Assembly (NCBI GenBank): GCA_963747335.1
Contig: CAVVEV010000003.1
Location: 372,001-436,000, forward strand
Origin: Prado023 sp963747335
Lineage (GTDB): Bacteria > Actinomycetota > Actinomycetes > S36-B12 > CAIYMF01
Direction of reading: 5' to 3'
DNA: 64,000 nt
This document shows, one piece after another, positions 1-8,551 of the stretch. The notes beneath the pieces were generated by a model that saw only the letters and a program-made list of their open reading frames with translations, searched no databases and was not told the DNA's origin. The number at the start of each line of letters is the position of its first letter. The stretch's first letter is position 1. Made by a program: the position numbers and the translations under genes.

Positions 1-197
1 AGCTGACGGGAGTTCTTGATGCAGTGCGCGCGCTGCCACTGGGCAGAGCGCCACTGCTCCTCGGTCACGTCGGCCCACCCCGGGAAGCGCGTCCAGTCCG
101 GCTCGGAGAGGATCACGCGCTGGTACATGTACGGCTGCTCGGGAACGTGCAGGTCCTGTACGGCGGTGGGCAGGAACGGGTCAAGGATGTCCGTCAT
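1..197 (-). CDS. kamA: Lysine 2,3-aminomutase, N-terminal part (cut by window edge)
   Basis: Reading leftward from ATG at 197, the frame stays open to the window edge (65 codons). The segment has the typical KamA opening, with a W-x-D-V-T-E-E-Q-W stretch near residues 42-50 and a Q-W-Q-R region after it. The family is a radical-SAM, PLP-dependent enzyme that converts L-lysine to L-beta-lysine, the first step of lysine fermentation. The CxxxCxxC cluster and PLP lysine lie outside the window and cannot be checked. Divergent transcription from kdd, kamD, kamE and kal strongly supports the call. An upstream ATG at 201 is in another frame and stops after six codons, so 197 is the start. No strong Shine-Dalgarno is visible. 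Confidence 0.8.
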   Translation of the reverse strand, partial: MTDILDPFLPTAVQDLHVPEQPYMYQRVILSEPDWTRFPGWADVTEEQWRSAQWQRAHCIKNSRQ

Positions 198-300
198 TCA
201 TTCAGCATAGCGGAAGGAATCGCTGTCGAGCCACCATTTGGACGCAAGTTTCTTCGTGCCGGACCTGATCGCTAGGCTAGGGTCGCGACCGAGGAGGACC

Positions 301-1362
301 ATGGACAACCGCACAGCTCGAGCCGTGGGAGTGCACCGCGTTCTGGAGCCCGAGGGCGTGCTGCCCCAAGCCGCCTGGCGGCTGGACGCAACGCCCGAGA
401 TCGGCCCGGACGAGGTGCGGGTCCGCGTTCGCCGGCTGAACCTCGATGCCGCGAGCTACCAGCAGCTGCACGACAAGCACTTCGGCGACGGCGCACGCGT
501 GCGCGCCGAGGTTGCCGGGATCATCGGCAGCCGGGGCAAGATGCACAACCCGGTCACCGGCTCGGGCGGGATGCTCATCGGCGTGGTCGAGGAGGTCGGC
601 CCGGAGTCGCCGCTGGGCCTGGCAGTGGGGGACCGGATCGCCACTCTCGTGTCCCTGACCCTGACCCCGCTGCTGATCACAGACGGCCTTGCGTCCTGGG
701 ACGGGACCTCCGAGCAGGTGCCCTGCGACGGGACCGCCATCCTCTTCCGCAGGTCCATCGTGGCGATCCTCCCGGATGACATGCCCGAGGAGCTGGCCAT
801 GTCGGTCAACGACGTCTGCGGGGCCCCCGCGCTCACCGCGCGGGTGGTGCGCGACTACCGGGCGCGCGGGATCACCCCGACGGTGGCCGTCCTCGGTGGA
901 GCGGGCAAGAGCGGCTCCCTGAGCCTGGCCGCGGCGCGGGCCGAGGGAGCGGGACGCACCGTGGGGATCGTTCCTGTGGATCGGGAGGCACAGATCCTGC
1001 GCGACTCCGGGATCGCCGACGTGGTGGCACTGGCCGACGCCCGGGACCCGGTCGGGGTCGCCGATGCCGTCGTCGGGGCGCTCGGGGCCGGGGCCGACAT
1101 CACGATCGTCTGCGTGACGGTCCCGGGCTGCGAGCACGGGGCTGTCCTGGCCACGGCCGAGGGTGGGACCGTCATCTTCTTCTCGATGGCCACGTCGTTC
1201 ACCGCAGCTGCTCTGGGCGCCGAGGGCCTCGCCGCCGATGTCACGATGCTCATCGGAAACGGATACACCCGCGGGCACGCCGCCTACGCCCTCGAGCTGC
1301 TGCGCACCGACCCGGCCATCCGCGCGCTGTTCGAGGCGCGCCTGGCCGGCGATCAGCGATGA
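301..1362 (+). CDS. kdd: L-erythro-3,5-diaminohexanoate dehydrogenase
   Basis: 353 residues. The product oxidises and deaminates 3,5-diaminohexanoate to 5-amino-3-oxohexanoate with NAD(P)+, step three of lysine fermentation. A Rossmann-type nucleotide site is visible near residues 198-206 (V-A-V-L-G-G-A-G-K-S-G), preceded by the N-V-C-G-A-P-like segment (here N-D-V-C-G-A-P) seen in the family. ATG 301 is chosen over the longer frame because GAGGAGG lies 4 nt upstream (291-297) and homology begins there. It is the first gene of a co-directional operon, and its stop overlaps the next start by 4 bp (ATGA). The identification rests on sequence resemblance plus the surrounding kam genes. Confidence 0.88.
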   Translation: MDNRTARAVGVHRVLEPEGVLPQAAWRLDATPEIGPDEVRVRVRRLNLDAASYQQLHDKHFGDGARVRAEVAGIIGSRGKMHNPVTGSGGMLIGVVEEVGPESPLGLAVGDRIATLVSLTLTPLLITDGLASWDGTSEQVPCDGTAILFRRSIVAILPDDMPEELAMSVNDVCGAPALTARVVRDYRARGITPTVAVLGGAGKSGSLSLAAARAEGAGRTVGIVPVDREAQILRDSGIADVVALADARDPVGVADAVVGALGAGADITIVCVTVPGCEHGAVLATAEGGTVIFFSMATSFTAAALGAEGLAADVTMLIGNGYTRGHAAYALELLRTDPAIRALFEARLAGDQR

Positions 1363-2993
1363 AGCTCCTGCTCCACGGGGGTCCCATCTACTCGTCCTCG
1401 GTCCCAGGCGCCGCAGCGATGTTGGTCGTCGACGGCACGATCGCCTGGATCGGACCGGCAGCCGGCGCGGCCCTGCACAGGGACTCCGCCGACGCGGTCG
1501 TGGACCTCGACGGTGCGCTGGTCGCCCCCGCCTTCGTCGACGCCCATGTCCACCACACCGCCACCGGACTCACCCTGCTGGGGCTGGACCTGCGTGGTGT
1601 CACCAGCCGGTCAGCGCTCCTCGAGGTGCTCAGCGGCGAGGCGCGCCGGCTGCGCGGGCGGCCGATCGTCGGCCACGGGTGGGACGAGTCGCTCTGGGCG
1701 GACCCGACCCTGCCCACGCGGGAGGAGATCGACCGGGCCACGTGGGGCTCGGTGGTCTACCTGTCGCGGGTGGACGTGCACTCCGCGCTGGTGTCCACTG
1801 CGCTGATCGCCCTGGTGCCCGACCTGCGCGCCTCGCGTGGGTTCGAGGACTCCGGGAGGGTCACCGCCGAGGCCCACCATCGCGTGCGCCAGCACGTGAC
1901 CGAGCAGATGCCCGGCGGGTTGCGCGAGGCGGCGCAGCGGGCCACCCGGGAGCATGCGGCGGCCGCGGGGGTGGCCGCCCTGCACGAGGCCGGTGGTCCG
2001 GAGATCAACGGCGCCGAGGACCTGGTGGCCCTGATCGAGCTCGCCAGCACGACTCCGGGCCCGGAGCTGGTCGCCTACTGGGGCCAGGTCGGCGGTCCGC
2101 GGGCCGCCCTCGACCTCGGGGCCCAGGGCGCGGCCGGTGACCTGTTCATCGATGGTGCACTGGGCTCGCGCACCGCGTGGTTGCGGGTGCCCTATGCAGA
2201 CGCCCCCGGCTCAACCGGCAACCGCTACCTCGAGCCCGACGCCGTGACCGATCATCTCGTCGCGTGCACCCGGGCGGGGGTGCAGGCGGGCTTCCACGCG
2301 ATCGGCGATGCGGCCCTCGACCTCGTCGTCGACGGGCTGCGGGTCGCCATGGAGCAGTGCGGGCAGGCGGCCGTGCGGGGCGCCCGGCACCGCATCGAGC
2401 ACCTGACGATGGTCGGCCCCGAGCACGCGGCGGTCCTGGCCGAGGCGGGGGTGGTGGCCAGCGTGCAGCCGCTGTTCGACGCGAGCTGGGGCGCGGCCGA
2501 CGGGGCCTACGCGGCACGCCTCGGGGCGGACCGGGCCGCCGGGCTCCACGACTTCGCCGGCCTGGCCCGCGCGGGAGTTGCCCTGGCGCTGGGCTCGGAC
2601 AGCCCCGTGACGCAGATCGCGCCGTGGGAGTGGGTCCGGGCCGCGATGTGGCACCACAACCCGGCAGCGCGGCTCAGCGGCCGGGCCGCCTTCGCAGCCG
2701 CCACCCGGGGTGGCTGGCGTGCCGCACGTCGTGACGATGCCGGCGTGCTGGAGGTCGGGGCGCCGGCCACCTATGCCGTCTGGGCCGTCGAGGACCTCGA
2801 GGTCCAGGCCCCGGACGTCCGCGTGGCCAGCTGGAGCACGGATCCGCGGTCCGGGACGCCCGGCCTGCCGCGCCTCGAGCCAGGGGTCCCCGCACCTCAC
2901 TGCCTGGCCACGGTGCTTGACGGCCGCACGATCCATCTGGATGACTCATCGGCAGGCGAGGGCCTGCCTGACTCTGGGAGCGTGGGGACATGA
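1359..2993 (+). CDS. Amidohydrolase family 3 (YtcJ-like) protein inside the lysine operon
   Basis: 544 residues. This is a metal-dependent amidohydrolase of the YtcJ / N-substituted formamide deformylase type. Visible signatures are D-A-H-V-H-H (about residues 62-67, the HxH metal site), H-E-A-G-G (about 208), F-H-A-I-G-D (about 312), R-I-E-H-L (about 346) and G-S-D-S-P (about 411), so the expected metal ligands are present. No signal peptide is apparent, so it is probably cytoplasmic. The start overlaps kdd by 4 bp and the stop overlaps kamD by 4 bp, implying translational coupling. Such a gene is not a usual member of kam clusters. Its substrate is unknown; an N-acyl or lactam form of lysine or an intermediate is only a guess. 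Confidence 0.8.
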   Translation: MKLLLHGGPIYSSSVPGAAAMLVVDGTIAWIGPAAGAALHRDSADAVVDLDGALVAPAFVDAHVHHTATGLTLLGLDLRGVTSRSALLEVLSGEARRLRGRPIVGHGWDESLWADPTLPTREEIDRATWGSVVYLSRVDVHSALVSTALIALVPDLRASRGFEDSGRVTAEAHHRVRQHVTEQMPGGLREAAQRATREHAAAAGVAALHEAGGPEINGAEDLVALIELASTTPGPELVAYWGQVGGPRAALDLGAQGAAGDLFIDGALGSRTAWLRVPYADAPGSTGNRYLEPDAVTDHLVACTRAGVQAGFHAIGDAALDLVVDGLRVAMEQCGQAAVRGARHRIEHLTMVGPEHAAVLAEAGVVASVQPLFDASWGAADGAYAARLGADRAAGLHDFAGLARAGVALALGSDSPVTQIAPWEWVRAAMWHHNPAARLSGRAAFAAATRGGWRAARRDDAGVLEVGAPATYAVWAVEDLEVQAPDVRVASWSTDPRSGTPGLPRLEPGVPAPHCLATVLDGRTIHLDDSSAGEGLPDSGSVGT

Positions 2994-4561
2994 AGCTGCA
3001 ACTGGACCCGGCGACGGTCATCCGGGCGCGCGAGCTGGCGGCCATCGCCGGCCGGCCAGTCGTCGAGATGGCCTCCGCCCACACCACCGTCTCGATCGAG
3101 CGGGCAGTGCTGCGCATGGCCGGGCTCGAGGGTGCGGATGCGGAGGGCATCCCCTGGGTCAACCGGCTCGTCGACTGCGTGGCTGAGCAGGTCGGCCTCG
3201 ACAACGGGGTGGCCCTGCCGGTCTGGGACGCGCTGGCCGCCCAGCGTCGGGCCGGGATCGGTGCCGATGCACCCCTGCTCACCCTCGCCCAGCGCGCAGC
3301 TGCCGGCTCGGTCGAGTTCCGCATCCCGGAGGGCCGGTCGGCTTCGTCGGCCACCACCGGGGCACTTCGGGCTGCCCGGGCGGGTGTCCGCCGCGTTGAC
3401 CGGCAGCGCACCGTTCGCGACAAGCTCCTGGCCCGCTACCCGGTGGACCACAAGCCCTGGATCTACCTGATCGTGGCGACCGGCAACATCCATGAGGATG
3501 TCCCGCAGGCCCAGGCCGCCGCACGCGAGGGGGCTGACGTCATCGCCGTCATCCGCTCGACGGGACAGTCGCTGCTGGACTACGTGCCCGAGGGGGCGAC
3601 CACCGAGGGGTACGCGGGCACCTACGCGACCCAGGAGAACTTCCGGATCATGCGTCGGGCCCTGGACGACGTGTCGAAGGAGCTCGGCCGCTACGTCCGC
3701 CTGACCAACTACGCCTCCGGGCTGTGCATGCCCGAGATCGCCACCATGGCTGGGCTGGAGCGCCTGGACATGATGCTCAACGACTCCATGTACGGGATCC
3801 TGTTCCGCGACATCAACCCGATCCGGACCTTCACCGACCAGCACTTCGCGCGGCAGGTGCACGCCCGTGCCGGGATCATCATCAACACCGGCGAGGACAA
3901 CTACCTGACGACCGCCGACGCGGTCGACGCCGCGCACACCGTCACCGTCAGCCAGCTGCTCAACGAGTACTTCGCCAAGCAGGCGGGGTTGGCCGACTGG
4001 CAGCTGGGGCTCGGTCACGCGTTCGAGATCAACCCGGACATCCCCGACTCGTTCCGCCTCGAGCTCGCCCATGCCCTGTTGGCCCGCACCCTGTTCCCCG
4101 ACGCTCCGCTCAAGTGGATGCCGCCGACCAAGCACATGACCGGTGACATCTTCCGTGCGTACCTGCTCGACGGGTTCTTCAACCTCGCCGGGGTCCTGAC
4201 GGGCCAGGGCATCCTGTTGGTGGGGATGATGACCGAGGCCGTGGTGACGCCGTGGCTGTCGGACCGCGACCTCGCCCTGCAGAACGTCCGCTACGTGATG
4301 AACGCCGCCGCCGGGCTGGCCGAGGACTTCCACCCGGCGCCCGGCGGCGTGATCGCCGCCCGCGCCGACCACGTGCTCGGCGAGGCCGTGGACCTCCTGG
4401 GGCGCATCGTCGACGACGGACTGCTGCCGGCGATCGCCGACGGCACGTTCGGCCTCATGAAGCGACCCGCCGACCGGGGCAAGGGCCTCGACGGCGTCGT
4501 GAGGCGGGCCGAGGGCTACCTGAACCCGGTCGCGCAGATCCTCGAGGAGGAGCCGGCATGA
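2990..4561 (+). CDS. kamD: Lysine 5,6-aminomutase alpha subunit
   Basis: 523 residues, the usual size for KamD. With KamE it forms the adenosylcobalamin- and PLP-dependent mutase that moves the terminal amino group of lysine or beta-lysine to C5, giving 3,5-diaminohexanoate. The protein is colinear with the family, with conserved stretches such as W-V-N-R-L (about 58), E-N-F-R-I-M-R-R-A (about 214), M-L-N-D-S-M-Y-G-I-L-F-R-D-I-N (about 262) and W-M-P-P-T-K-H-M-T-G-D (about 375). ATG overlaps the amidohydrolase stop (ATGA) and the kamD stop overlaps kamE. KamD needs KamE for the cobalamin and PLP-lysine functions, consistent with adjacency. Confidence 0.93.
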   Translation: MKLQLDPATVIRARELAAIAGRPVVEMASAHTTVSIERAVLRMAGLEGADAEGIPWVNRLVDCVAEQVGLDNGVALPVWDALAAQRRAGIGADAPLLTLAQRAAAGSVEFRIPEGRSASSATTGALRAARAGVRRVDRQRTVRDKLLARYPVDHKPWIYLIVATGNIHEDVPQAQAAAREGADVIAVIRSTGQSLLDYVPEGATTEGYAGTYATQENFRIMRRALDDVSKELGRYVRLTNYASGLCMPEIATMAGLERLDMMLNDSMYGILFRDINPIRTFTDQHFARQVHARAGIIINTGEDNYLTTADAVDAAHTVTVSQLLNEYFAKQAGLADWQLGLGHAFEINPDIPDSFRLELAHALLARTLFPDAPLKWMPPTKHMTGDIFRAYLLDGFFNLAGVLTGQGILLVGMMTEAVVTPWLSDRDLALQNVRYVMNAAAGLAEDFHPAPGGVIAARADHVLGEAVDLLGRIVDDGLLPAIADGTFGLMKRPADRGKGLDGVVRRAEGYLNPVAQILEEEPA

Positions 4562-5295
4562 GTGGCACAGTGATCCGGCCCTACGGTGACGCCACCGGCG
4601 ACGGCATGGTGCAGGTCTCCTTCACCCTGCCGATCCCGCACGACAAGCGGGCCGAGGGGGCTGCCGCGCAATTGGCCAGGAAGATGGGCATCGACCCGGC
4701 GCTGGTGGTCCACGCGAAGCCGATGGGCCCGGACTTCACGTTCTTCGTCGTCTACGGCCGTGTCAACCACCTCGTCGAGCTGGACAAGGTCGAGGTGTTC
4801 GAGCGGGACTACCCGCTGCTGACGCCCAAGGAGGTCAACGCGACGATCAAGAAGCGCCTGCGTCGGCCGCTGGTGGTCGTGGGCGCGTGCATCGGGACCG
4901 ATGCGCACACGGTCGGGATCGATGCCATCCTCAACATCAAGGGCTTCGCCGGCGAGAAGGGCCTGGAGTACTACTCGAGCCTCGAGGTGCACAACCTCGG
5001 CGCGCAGGTGTCGGTCCCTGAGCTCGTGGCCACCGCGGGGACCGTGAAGGCCGATGCCGTCCTGGTCTCCCAGGTGGTCACCCAGCGCGATGCGCACCTG
5101 CACAACACGGCGGAGATGACGGCCGCGTTCCGGGAGGCGTTCCCGGAACAGCGGCGGCCGGTGATCGTGGTCGGTGGTCCGCGCTTCGACGAGTCGATGG
5201 CCGACGAGCTCGGTGTGGACCGCATCTTCGGCAAGGGCACGACGCCGGGTGAGGTCGCCTCGTACCTGGTGCACCGACTGGTCAGGCAGGGATGA
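4558..5295 (+). CDS. kamE: Lysine 5,6-aminomutase beta subunit (B12-binding)
   Basis: 245 residues. This is the cobalamin-binding subunit of lysine 5,6-aminomutase. An N-terminal dimerisation and PLP-lysine region is followed by a Rossmann-like B12 domain from about residue 100, where D-A-H-T-V-G matches the base-off DxHxxG motif; a later V-T-Q-R-D-A-H-L-H-N block is also conserved. ATG 4558 overlaps the kamD stop (ATGA, 4558-4561). A longer open frame exists upstream, but it would run inside kamD in another frame, so I rejected it. The gene ends at TGA 5293-5295, where another ATG (5292) overlaps. Confidence 0.93.
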   Translation: MSGTVIRPYGDATGDGMVQVSFTLPIPHDKRAEGAAAQLARKMGIDPALVVHAKPMGPDFTFFVVYGRVNHLVELDKVEVFERDYPLLTPKEVNATIKKRLRRPLVVVGACIGTDAHTVGIDAILNIKGFAGEKGLEYYSSLEVHNLGAQVSVPELVATAGTVKADAVLVSQVVTQRDAHLHNTAEMTAAFREAFPEQRRPVIVVGGPRFDESMADELGVDRIFGKGTTPGEVASYLVHRLVRQG

Positions 5296-5346
5296 GCATG
5301 GACGTGCCGGAGGGGACCGCGAGCGAGACAGCCGGGTGGTCTGCCG

Positions 5347-5718
5347 GTGGGGTTCCAGGTGGTGCATCGCCGCTACGTGCCGTACTCCCACGCGCACTAC
5401 GCCGGGAACCTCGTGGACGGCGCCTACGTGCTGGCGCTGTTCGGCGACGTGGCCACCGAGCTGATGATCCACACCGACGGCGACGAGGGGCTGTTCGCGT
5501 CCTACGCCGACGTGCAGTTCCGCAGCGCACTGCGCGGCGGGGATGTCGTGGAGGTGACCGCGACCCTGACCCGTGCCGGGCGGCGCAGCCGGGAGGTCGA
5601 GTTCGTCGCGCACGTCGTGTGCCGGGGGACCCCCGAGCGCGGGGCCAACGCCGCGGAGGTCCTGGCTGAGCCGCTGCTCATCACGACCGCGAGGGGCACG
5701 GTGGTCGCCCCGGCATGA
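5347..5718 (+). CDS. kal: 3-aminobutyryl-CoA ammonia-lyase (start uncertain)
   Basis: 123 residues from GTG 5347. Kal removes ammonia from L-3-aminobutyryl-CoA to give crotonyl-CoA, a late step of lysine fermentation; it is a small hot-dog-fold protein. Family features seen are S-H-A-H-Y-A-G-N-L-V-D-G-A (about residues 14-26), F-G-D-V-A-T-E-L and G-D-E-G-L-F. The start is awkward. ATG 5292 overlaps the kamE stop in the usual ATGA way and has an AGGCAGGG-like Shine-Dalgarno, but it is in a different frame that joins kal only if one base near 5333-5346 is an extra insertion. GTG 5347 gives a normal-length protein but has only a weak ribosome site. Either is possible. Confidence 0.8.
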   Translation: MGFQVVHRRYVPYSHAHYAGNLVDGAYVLALFGDVATELMIHTDGDEGLFASYADVQFRSALRGGDVVEVTATLTRAGRRSREVEFVAHVVCRGTPERGANAAEVLAEPLLITTARGTVVAPA

Positions 5719-5740
5719 GCCGAGGTGGGGACACATCCGC

Positions 5741-7381
5741 GTGAGCCGGGTGGACCTGCCGCGCGTGATGTCGGCGGCGTCGTCGGACGTCGGGGATGAT
5801 GTGGCGGTGACCGCCGCCACCTCGACGACCCGGGCGTCGGCTCCCGCCGTGATGCCGCGCATGGCCGTGGGGGCGGCTGCTGCGTTGCTGCTGGCCTGCG
5901 CGTTCCCGCCGTTCTCGGTCCTCGCCGGCTGGGTCGCGGTTCCCGCGTTCGCCGTCCTGGTGTGGGCGTTCCGGGGACTGAGCGCGGGTCGGGGAGCCCT
6001 CCTCGGGGTCGTGGTCGGGATGGCGTTCTTCCTGCTCCTGCTCGACTGGCTGCGCGTCCTCGGCCCGGACGCCTGGGTCCTGCTGTCCCTGCTGTGCGCA
6101 TCGTTCTGGGCCGGGGCGGGCGCCCTGCTCCCCGGACTCCTGGCGCGTCGGGGATGGGTCGTCACGGTGCCGTTGCTGTGGGTGGTGATGGAGGCGCTGC
6201 GCGAGCGCATCCCCTGGGGCGGGTTCCCGTGGGGGCGGCTGGCGTTCGGCCAGGCCGACACGGTCCTCGTCGGCTGGGCAGCTCTCGGGGGGCCGGCCCT
6301 GGTCACGTTCTCTGTCGCACTGGCAGGCACGGCGCTGCTCGCGGCCACCGACGCCGTGCGCGCCGGCAGGCCCCGTGTGACGGTGACTGCCGTGGCAGTG
6401 ATCGGCGCCCTGGTCCTGGGAGGGGCCGTGGCCCGCGAAGCCGGCCTGGGCGGGCCAGACGGGCCGACGGACGAGATCGCGATCGTGCAGGGCAACGTCC
6501 CGCGGCTGGGCCTGGACTTCAACAGCCAGCGCCGAGCAGTCCTGGACAACCACGTCCGCGCCACGGAGGAGCTCGCCCTCCAGGTCTCAGCCGGGACGCA
6601 ACCCCAGCCGGTGGCCGTCATCTGGCCGGAGAACTCCTCCGACATCGATCCGCTGCGCAACGCCGACGCCGCCGCACAGATCGACCGGGCCGCGGACGCG
6701 ATCGGTGCGCCGATCCTGGTGGGCGGGGTCGTCGTCAACCCCGCCGACCCACCCCGGGATGATCATCCGGGGACGATCCTCAACGTCAGCCTGGTCTGGG
6801 ACCCGGTGACCGGACCTGGGGAGTCCTACGTCAAGCGACACCCCGTCCCGTTCGGGGAGTACCTGCCGTTCCGCGACCTCCTGAGCCGGTTCATCACCCG
6901 GTTCGACCGCATCCCCAGGGACTTCGCCGCCGGCGAGGAGGTCGGGTTCCTCACCCTCGGCCCGGTGCCGATCGGTATCGTCATCTGCTTCGAGATCGCC
7001 TATGACGAGCTCGTCCGCGACGCTGTGCGCGCAGGTGGGCAGGTGGTCGTGGTGCAGACCAACAACGCCACCTACGGGGGCACCGGCCAGCCTGAGCAGC
7101 AGCTGGCCATCACCCGGGTCCAAGCGGTGGCCAGCGGACGCACGGCGCTCGTGGCTGCGACGTCGGGCATCAGTGCGGTGATCGGCCCCGACGGAGCCAC
7201 CGCGTGGCAGACCGAGGAGTTCACCGCGGACTCGACGGTGACGGCCGTGCCTCTGCGTGCGGGGCTGACGCCGGCGATGCGTGTCGGCGGGCTTCCCGAG
7301 CTGGTGGCCCTGCTGGTGCTCGTGGCGCTGGCACTGGTCAGCGTCGCTCGCACTGCGCGTCGGCGGCCACGCAGACCGTGA
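5741..7381 (+). CDS. lnt: Apolipoprotein N-acyltransferase
   Basis: 546 residues. Lnt adds the third acyl chain to the N-terminal cysteine of lipoproteins at the outer face of the cytoplasmic membrane. About six hydrophobic segments fill residues 35-225, followed by a nitrilase domain. The catalytic triad is visible: Glu in I-W-P-E-N-S (about 294), Lys in Y-V-K-R-H (about 367) and Cys in V-I-C-F-E (about 419); G-E-Y-L-P is also conserved. A last hydrophobic segment lies near the C terminus. GTG 5741 has GAGGTGGGG ten bases upstream; ATG 5768 is an alternative. In some mycobacteria Lnt is fused to Ppm; here the two are separate, 1.2 kb apart. Confidence 0.9.
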   Translation: MSRVDLPRVMSAASSDVGDDVAVTAATSTTRASAPAVMPRMAVGAAAALLLACAFPPFSVLAGWVAVPAFAVLVWAFRGLSAGRGALLGVVVGMAFFLLLLDWLRVLGPDAWVLLSLLCASFWAGAGALLPGLLARRGWVVTVPLLWVVMEALRERIPWGGFPWGRLAFGQADTVLVGWAALGGPALVTFSVALAGTALLAATDAVRAGRPRVTVTAVAVIGALVLGGAVAREAGLGGPDGPTDEIAIVQGNVPRLGLDFNSQRRAVLDNHVRATEELALQVSAGTQPQPVAVIWPENSSDIDPLRNADAAAQIDRAADAIGAPILVGGVVVNPADPPRDDHPGTILNVSLVWDPVTGPGESYVKRHPVPFGEYLPFRDLLSRFITRFDRIPRDFAAGEEVGFLTLGPVPIGIVICFEIAYDELVRDAVRAGGQVVVVQTNNATYGGTGQPEQQLAITRVQAVASGRTALVAATSGISAVIGPDGATAWQTEEFTADSTVTAVPLRAGLTPAMRVGGLPELVALLVLVALALVSVARTARRRPRRP

Positions 7382-7424
7382 TGCATGCCACACTGAGTGG
7401 GCCCCGAGCGCAGGAGGAGAAGTC

Positions 7425-7697
7425 ATGGGTAGTTGGATCGTCACCATCATCGGCGCCCTGTTCGCAGGGATCATCATCGGCCCACTGGCCCGCCTGGTCA
7501 TGCCGGGCAAGCAGGACATCAGCATCCCGGCCACGATCGGCGCCGGCGCCGTCGGTGCCCTGGTGGGGGGCGGGATCGCGCAGCTGCTCGGCGTGGGTGA
7601 CACCGGCGGGATCGACTGGATCAAGCTCTTCCTGCAGATCGGCGCCGCAGCGCTGACGGTGTTCGGACTTCTCTCGATGCGAAAGTCGTCGGCGTAG
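7425..7697 (+). CDS. GlsB/YeaQ/YmgE family stress-response membrane protein
   Basis: 90 residues, almost all hydrophobic and glycine-rich, with three transmembrane segments, as in the YeaQ/YmgE transglycosylase-associated family. The P-L-A-R-L-V-M-P-G-K segment (about residues 20-29) is a family hallmark. ATG 7425 is supported by GGAGGAG at 7413-7419. The in-frame upstream extension lies inside lnt and was rejected. The biochemical role is unknown; homologues respond to envelope or general stress. It lies 43 nt downstream of lnt on the same strand and converges with the Rieske gene 12 nt downstream. Confidence 0.85.
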   Translation: MGSWIVTIIGALFAGIIIGPLARLVMPGKQDISIPATIGAGAVGALVGGGIAQLLGVGDTGGIDWIKLFLQIGAAALTVFGLLSMRKSSA

Positions 7698-7709
7698 TCG
7701 CGACCGGGG

Positions 7710-8090
7710 TCACAGCTCGATGTAGACCCCATCGTCCTCGACACGCACGGGATAGGTCGTGAGCGGGGCCGGCTTGCGTCCGGCGGAGATGACCTTGCGC
7801 GACCAAGCGGGCACGGAGCGACCCGCAATCCCGGGCGTCCAGTCGAGGTTCTCGCCGCTGCGCACCACGAAACGGGAGTTGTGCCACGGGCACTGGATGA
7901 CGCCGTCCGAGTAGTTGCGTCCGCCTGGTCCGGACGTCAGCGACAGTCCGAGGTGTGGGCACTTGTTGCGCGCCGCACACAGGCCCTCGGCGTCCTGGAC
8001 GACGATCACAGTCGTTCCCTCGACATCGACCTCGGTGACCGTCCCCACCGGGAAGTCCTCGACCTTGCCGATCCTGACCGTGCGCGCCAT
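7710..8090 (-). CDS. Rieske [2Fe-2S] domain protein
   Basis: 126 residues making up a single Rieske domain. The cluster ligands are visible as C-P-H-L-G (about residues 44-48) and C-P-W-H-N-S-R-F (about 67-74), i.e. CxH...CxxH, with the conserved glycines around them. No transmembrane segment or signal is present, so it is a cytoplasmic ferredoxin-like electron carrier, or a small subunit like that of nitrite reductase or an aromatic-ring oxygenase. No oxygenase or reductase partner is adjacent, so the partner is unknown. Transcribed opposite to its neighbours. Confidence 0.85.
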   Translation of the reverse strand: MARTVRIGKVEDFPVGTVTEVDVEGTTVIVVQDAEGLCAARNKCPHLGLSLTSGPGGRNYSDGVIQCPWHNSRFVVRSGENLDWTPGIAGRSVPAWSRKVISAGRKPAPLTTYPVRVEDDGVYIEL

Positions 8091-8260
8091 GGGTCCCGCC
8101 TCTCATCGCCGATGCCAGTGACGCTACCAGCCCGGCGGGGGCGCGCATCCCGGGGAGCCGGTCGCATCCGGCGGCGAGCGTGCTCGCTCTGGCACACTGG
8201 CGCCGTTGTCTGATCGGGCTCCCCATCCGGGCAGGAGCCCCTGGAAGGGTAGGGAGTGCG

Positions 8261-8521
8261 ATGGACCTCGACACGGACGCCACGGAGGCCAAGGGCGGCA
8301 TGGGGGCAGGTGCGATCGCCACGCTCAGCGGGTTGGGTGTGCTGGCGATCTTCATCCTCCAGAACCGGCAGTCCATCACCCTCGAGTTCCTCTTCTGGGA
8401 CTTCACCTGGCCGGTGTGGCTGTACACGATCGTCGTGGCGGTCTTCGGCGCCATGGTGTGGTTCGGCCTCGGTGTGATGCGCCGCCGCCGTCGCCGCAAG
8501 GCCCGCCGCGACGCGCGGTAG
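8261..8521 (+). CDS. LapA-domain (DUF1049-like) membrane protein
   Basis: 86 residues with two transmembrane helices. It has the I-L-Q-N-R-Q-S-I-T-L-E-F-L-F-W-D-F segment typical of LapA-domain proteins (about residues 28-44), then a second helix and a very basic tail rich in Arg/Lys. ATG 8261 has AGGGAG at 8251-8256; the longer upstream frame was rejected. Function is not known beyond a proposed role in envelope assembly. It is followed 30 nt later by the mannose synthase gene. Confidence 0.8.
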   Translation: MDLDTDATEAKGGMGAGAIATLSGLGVLAIFILQNRQSITLEFLFWDFTWPVWLYTIVVAVFGAMVWFGLGVMRRRRRRKARRDAR

Positions 8522-8551
8522 CCGCCTACCGGCTCGTGGGACAATGGTGGG

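Noticed and set aside
5292..5669. 125-codon frame starting at ATG 5292
   Set aside because: Beyond about 20 residues it is Arg-rich nonsense in the wrong frame for Kal; only its start may matter.
4516..6738. 740-codon minus-strand frame across kamE, kal and lnt
   Set aside because: Runs opposite three well-supported genes and is low-complexity Ser/Arg/Pro/Thr-rich.
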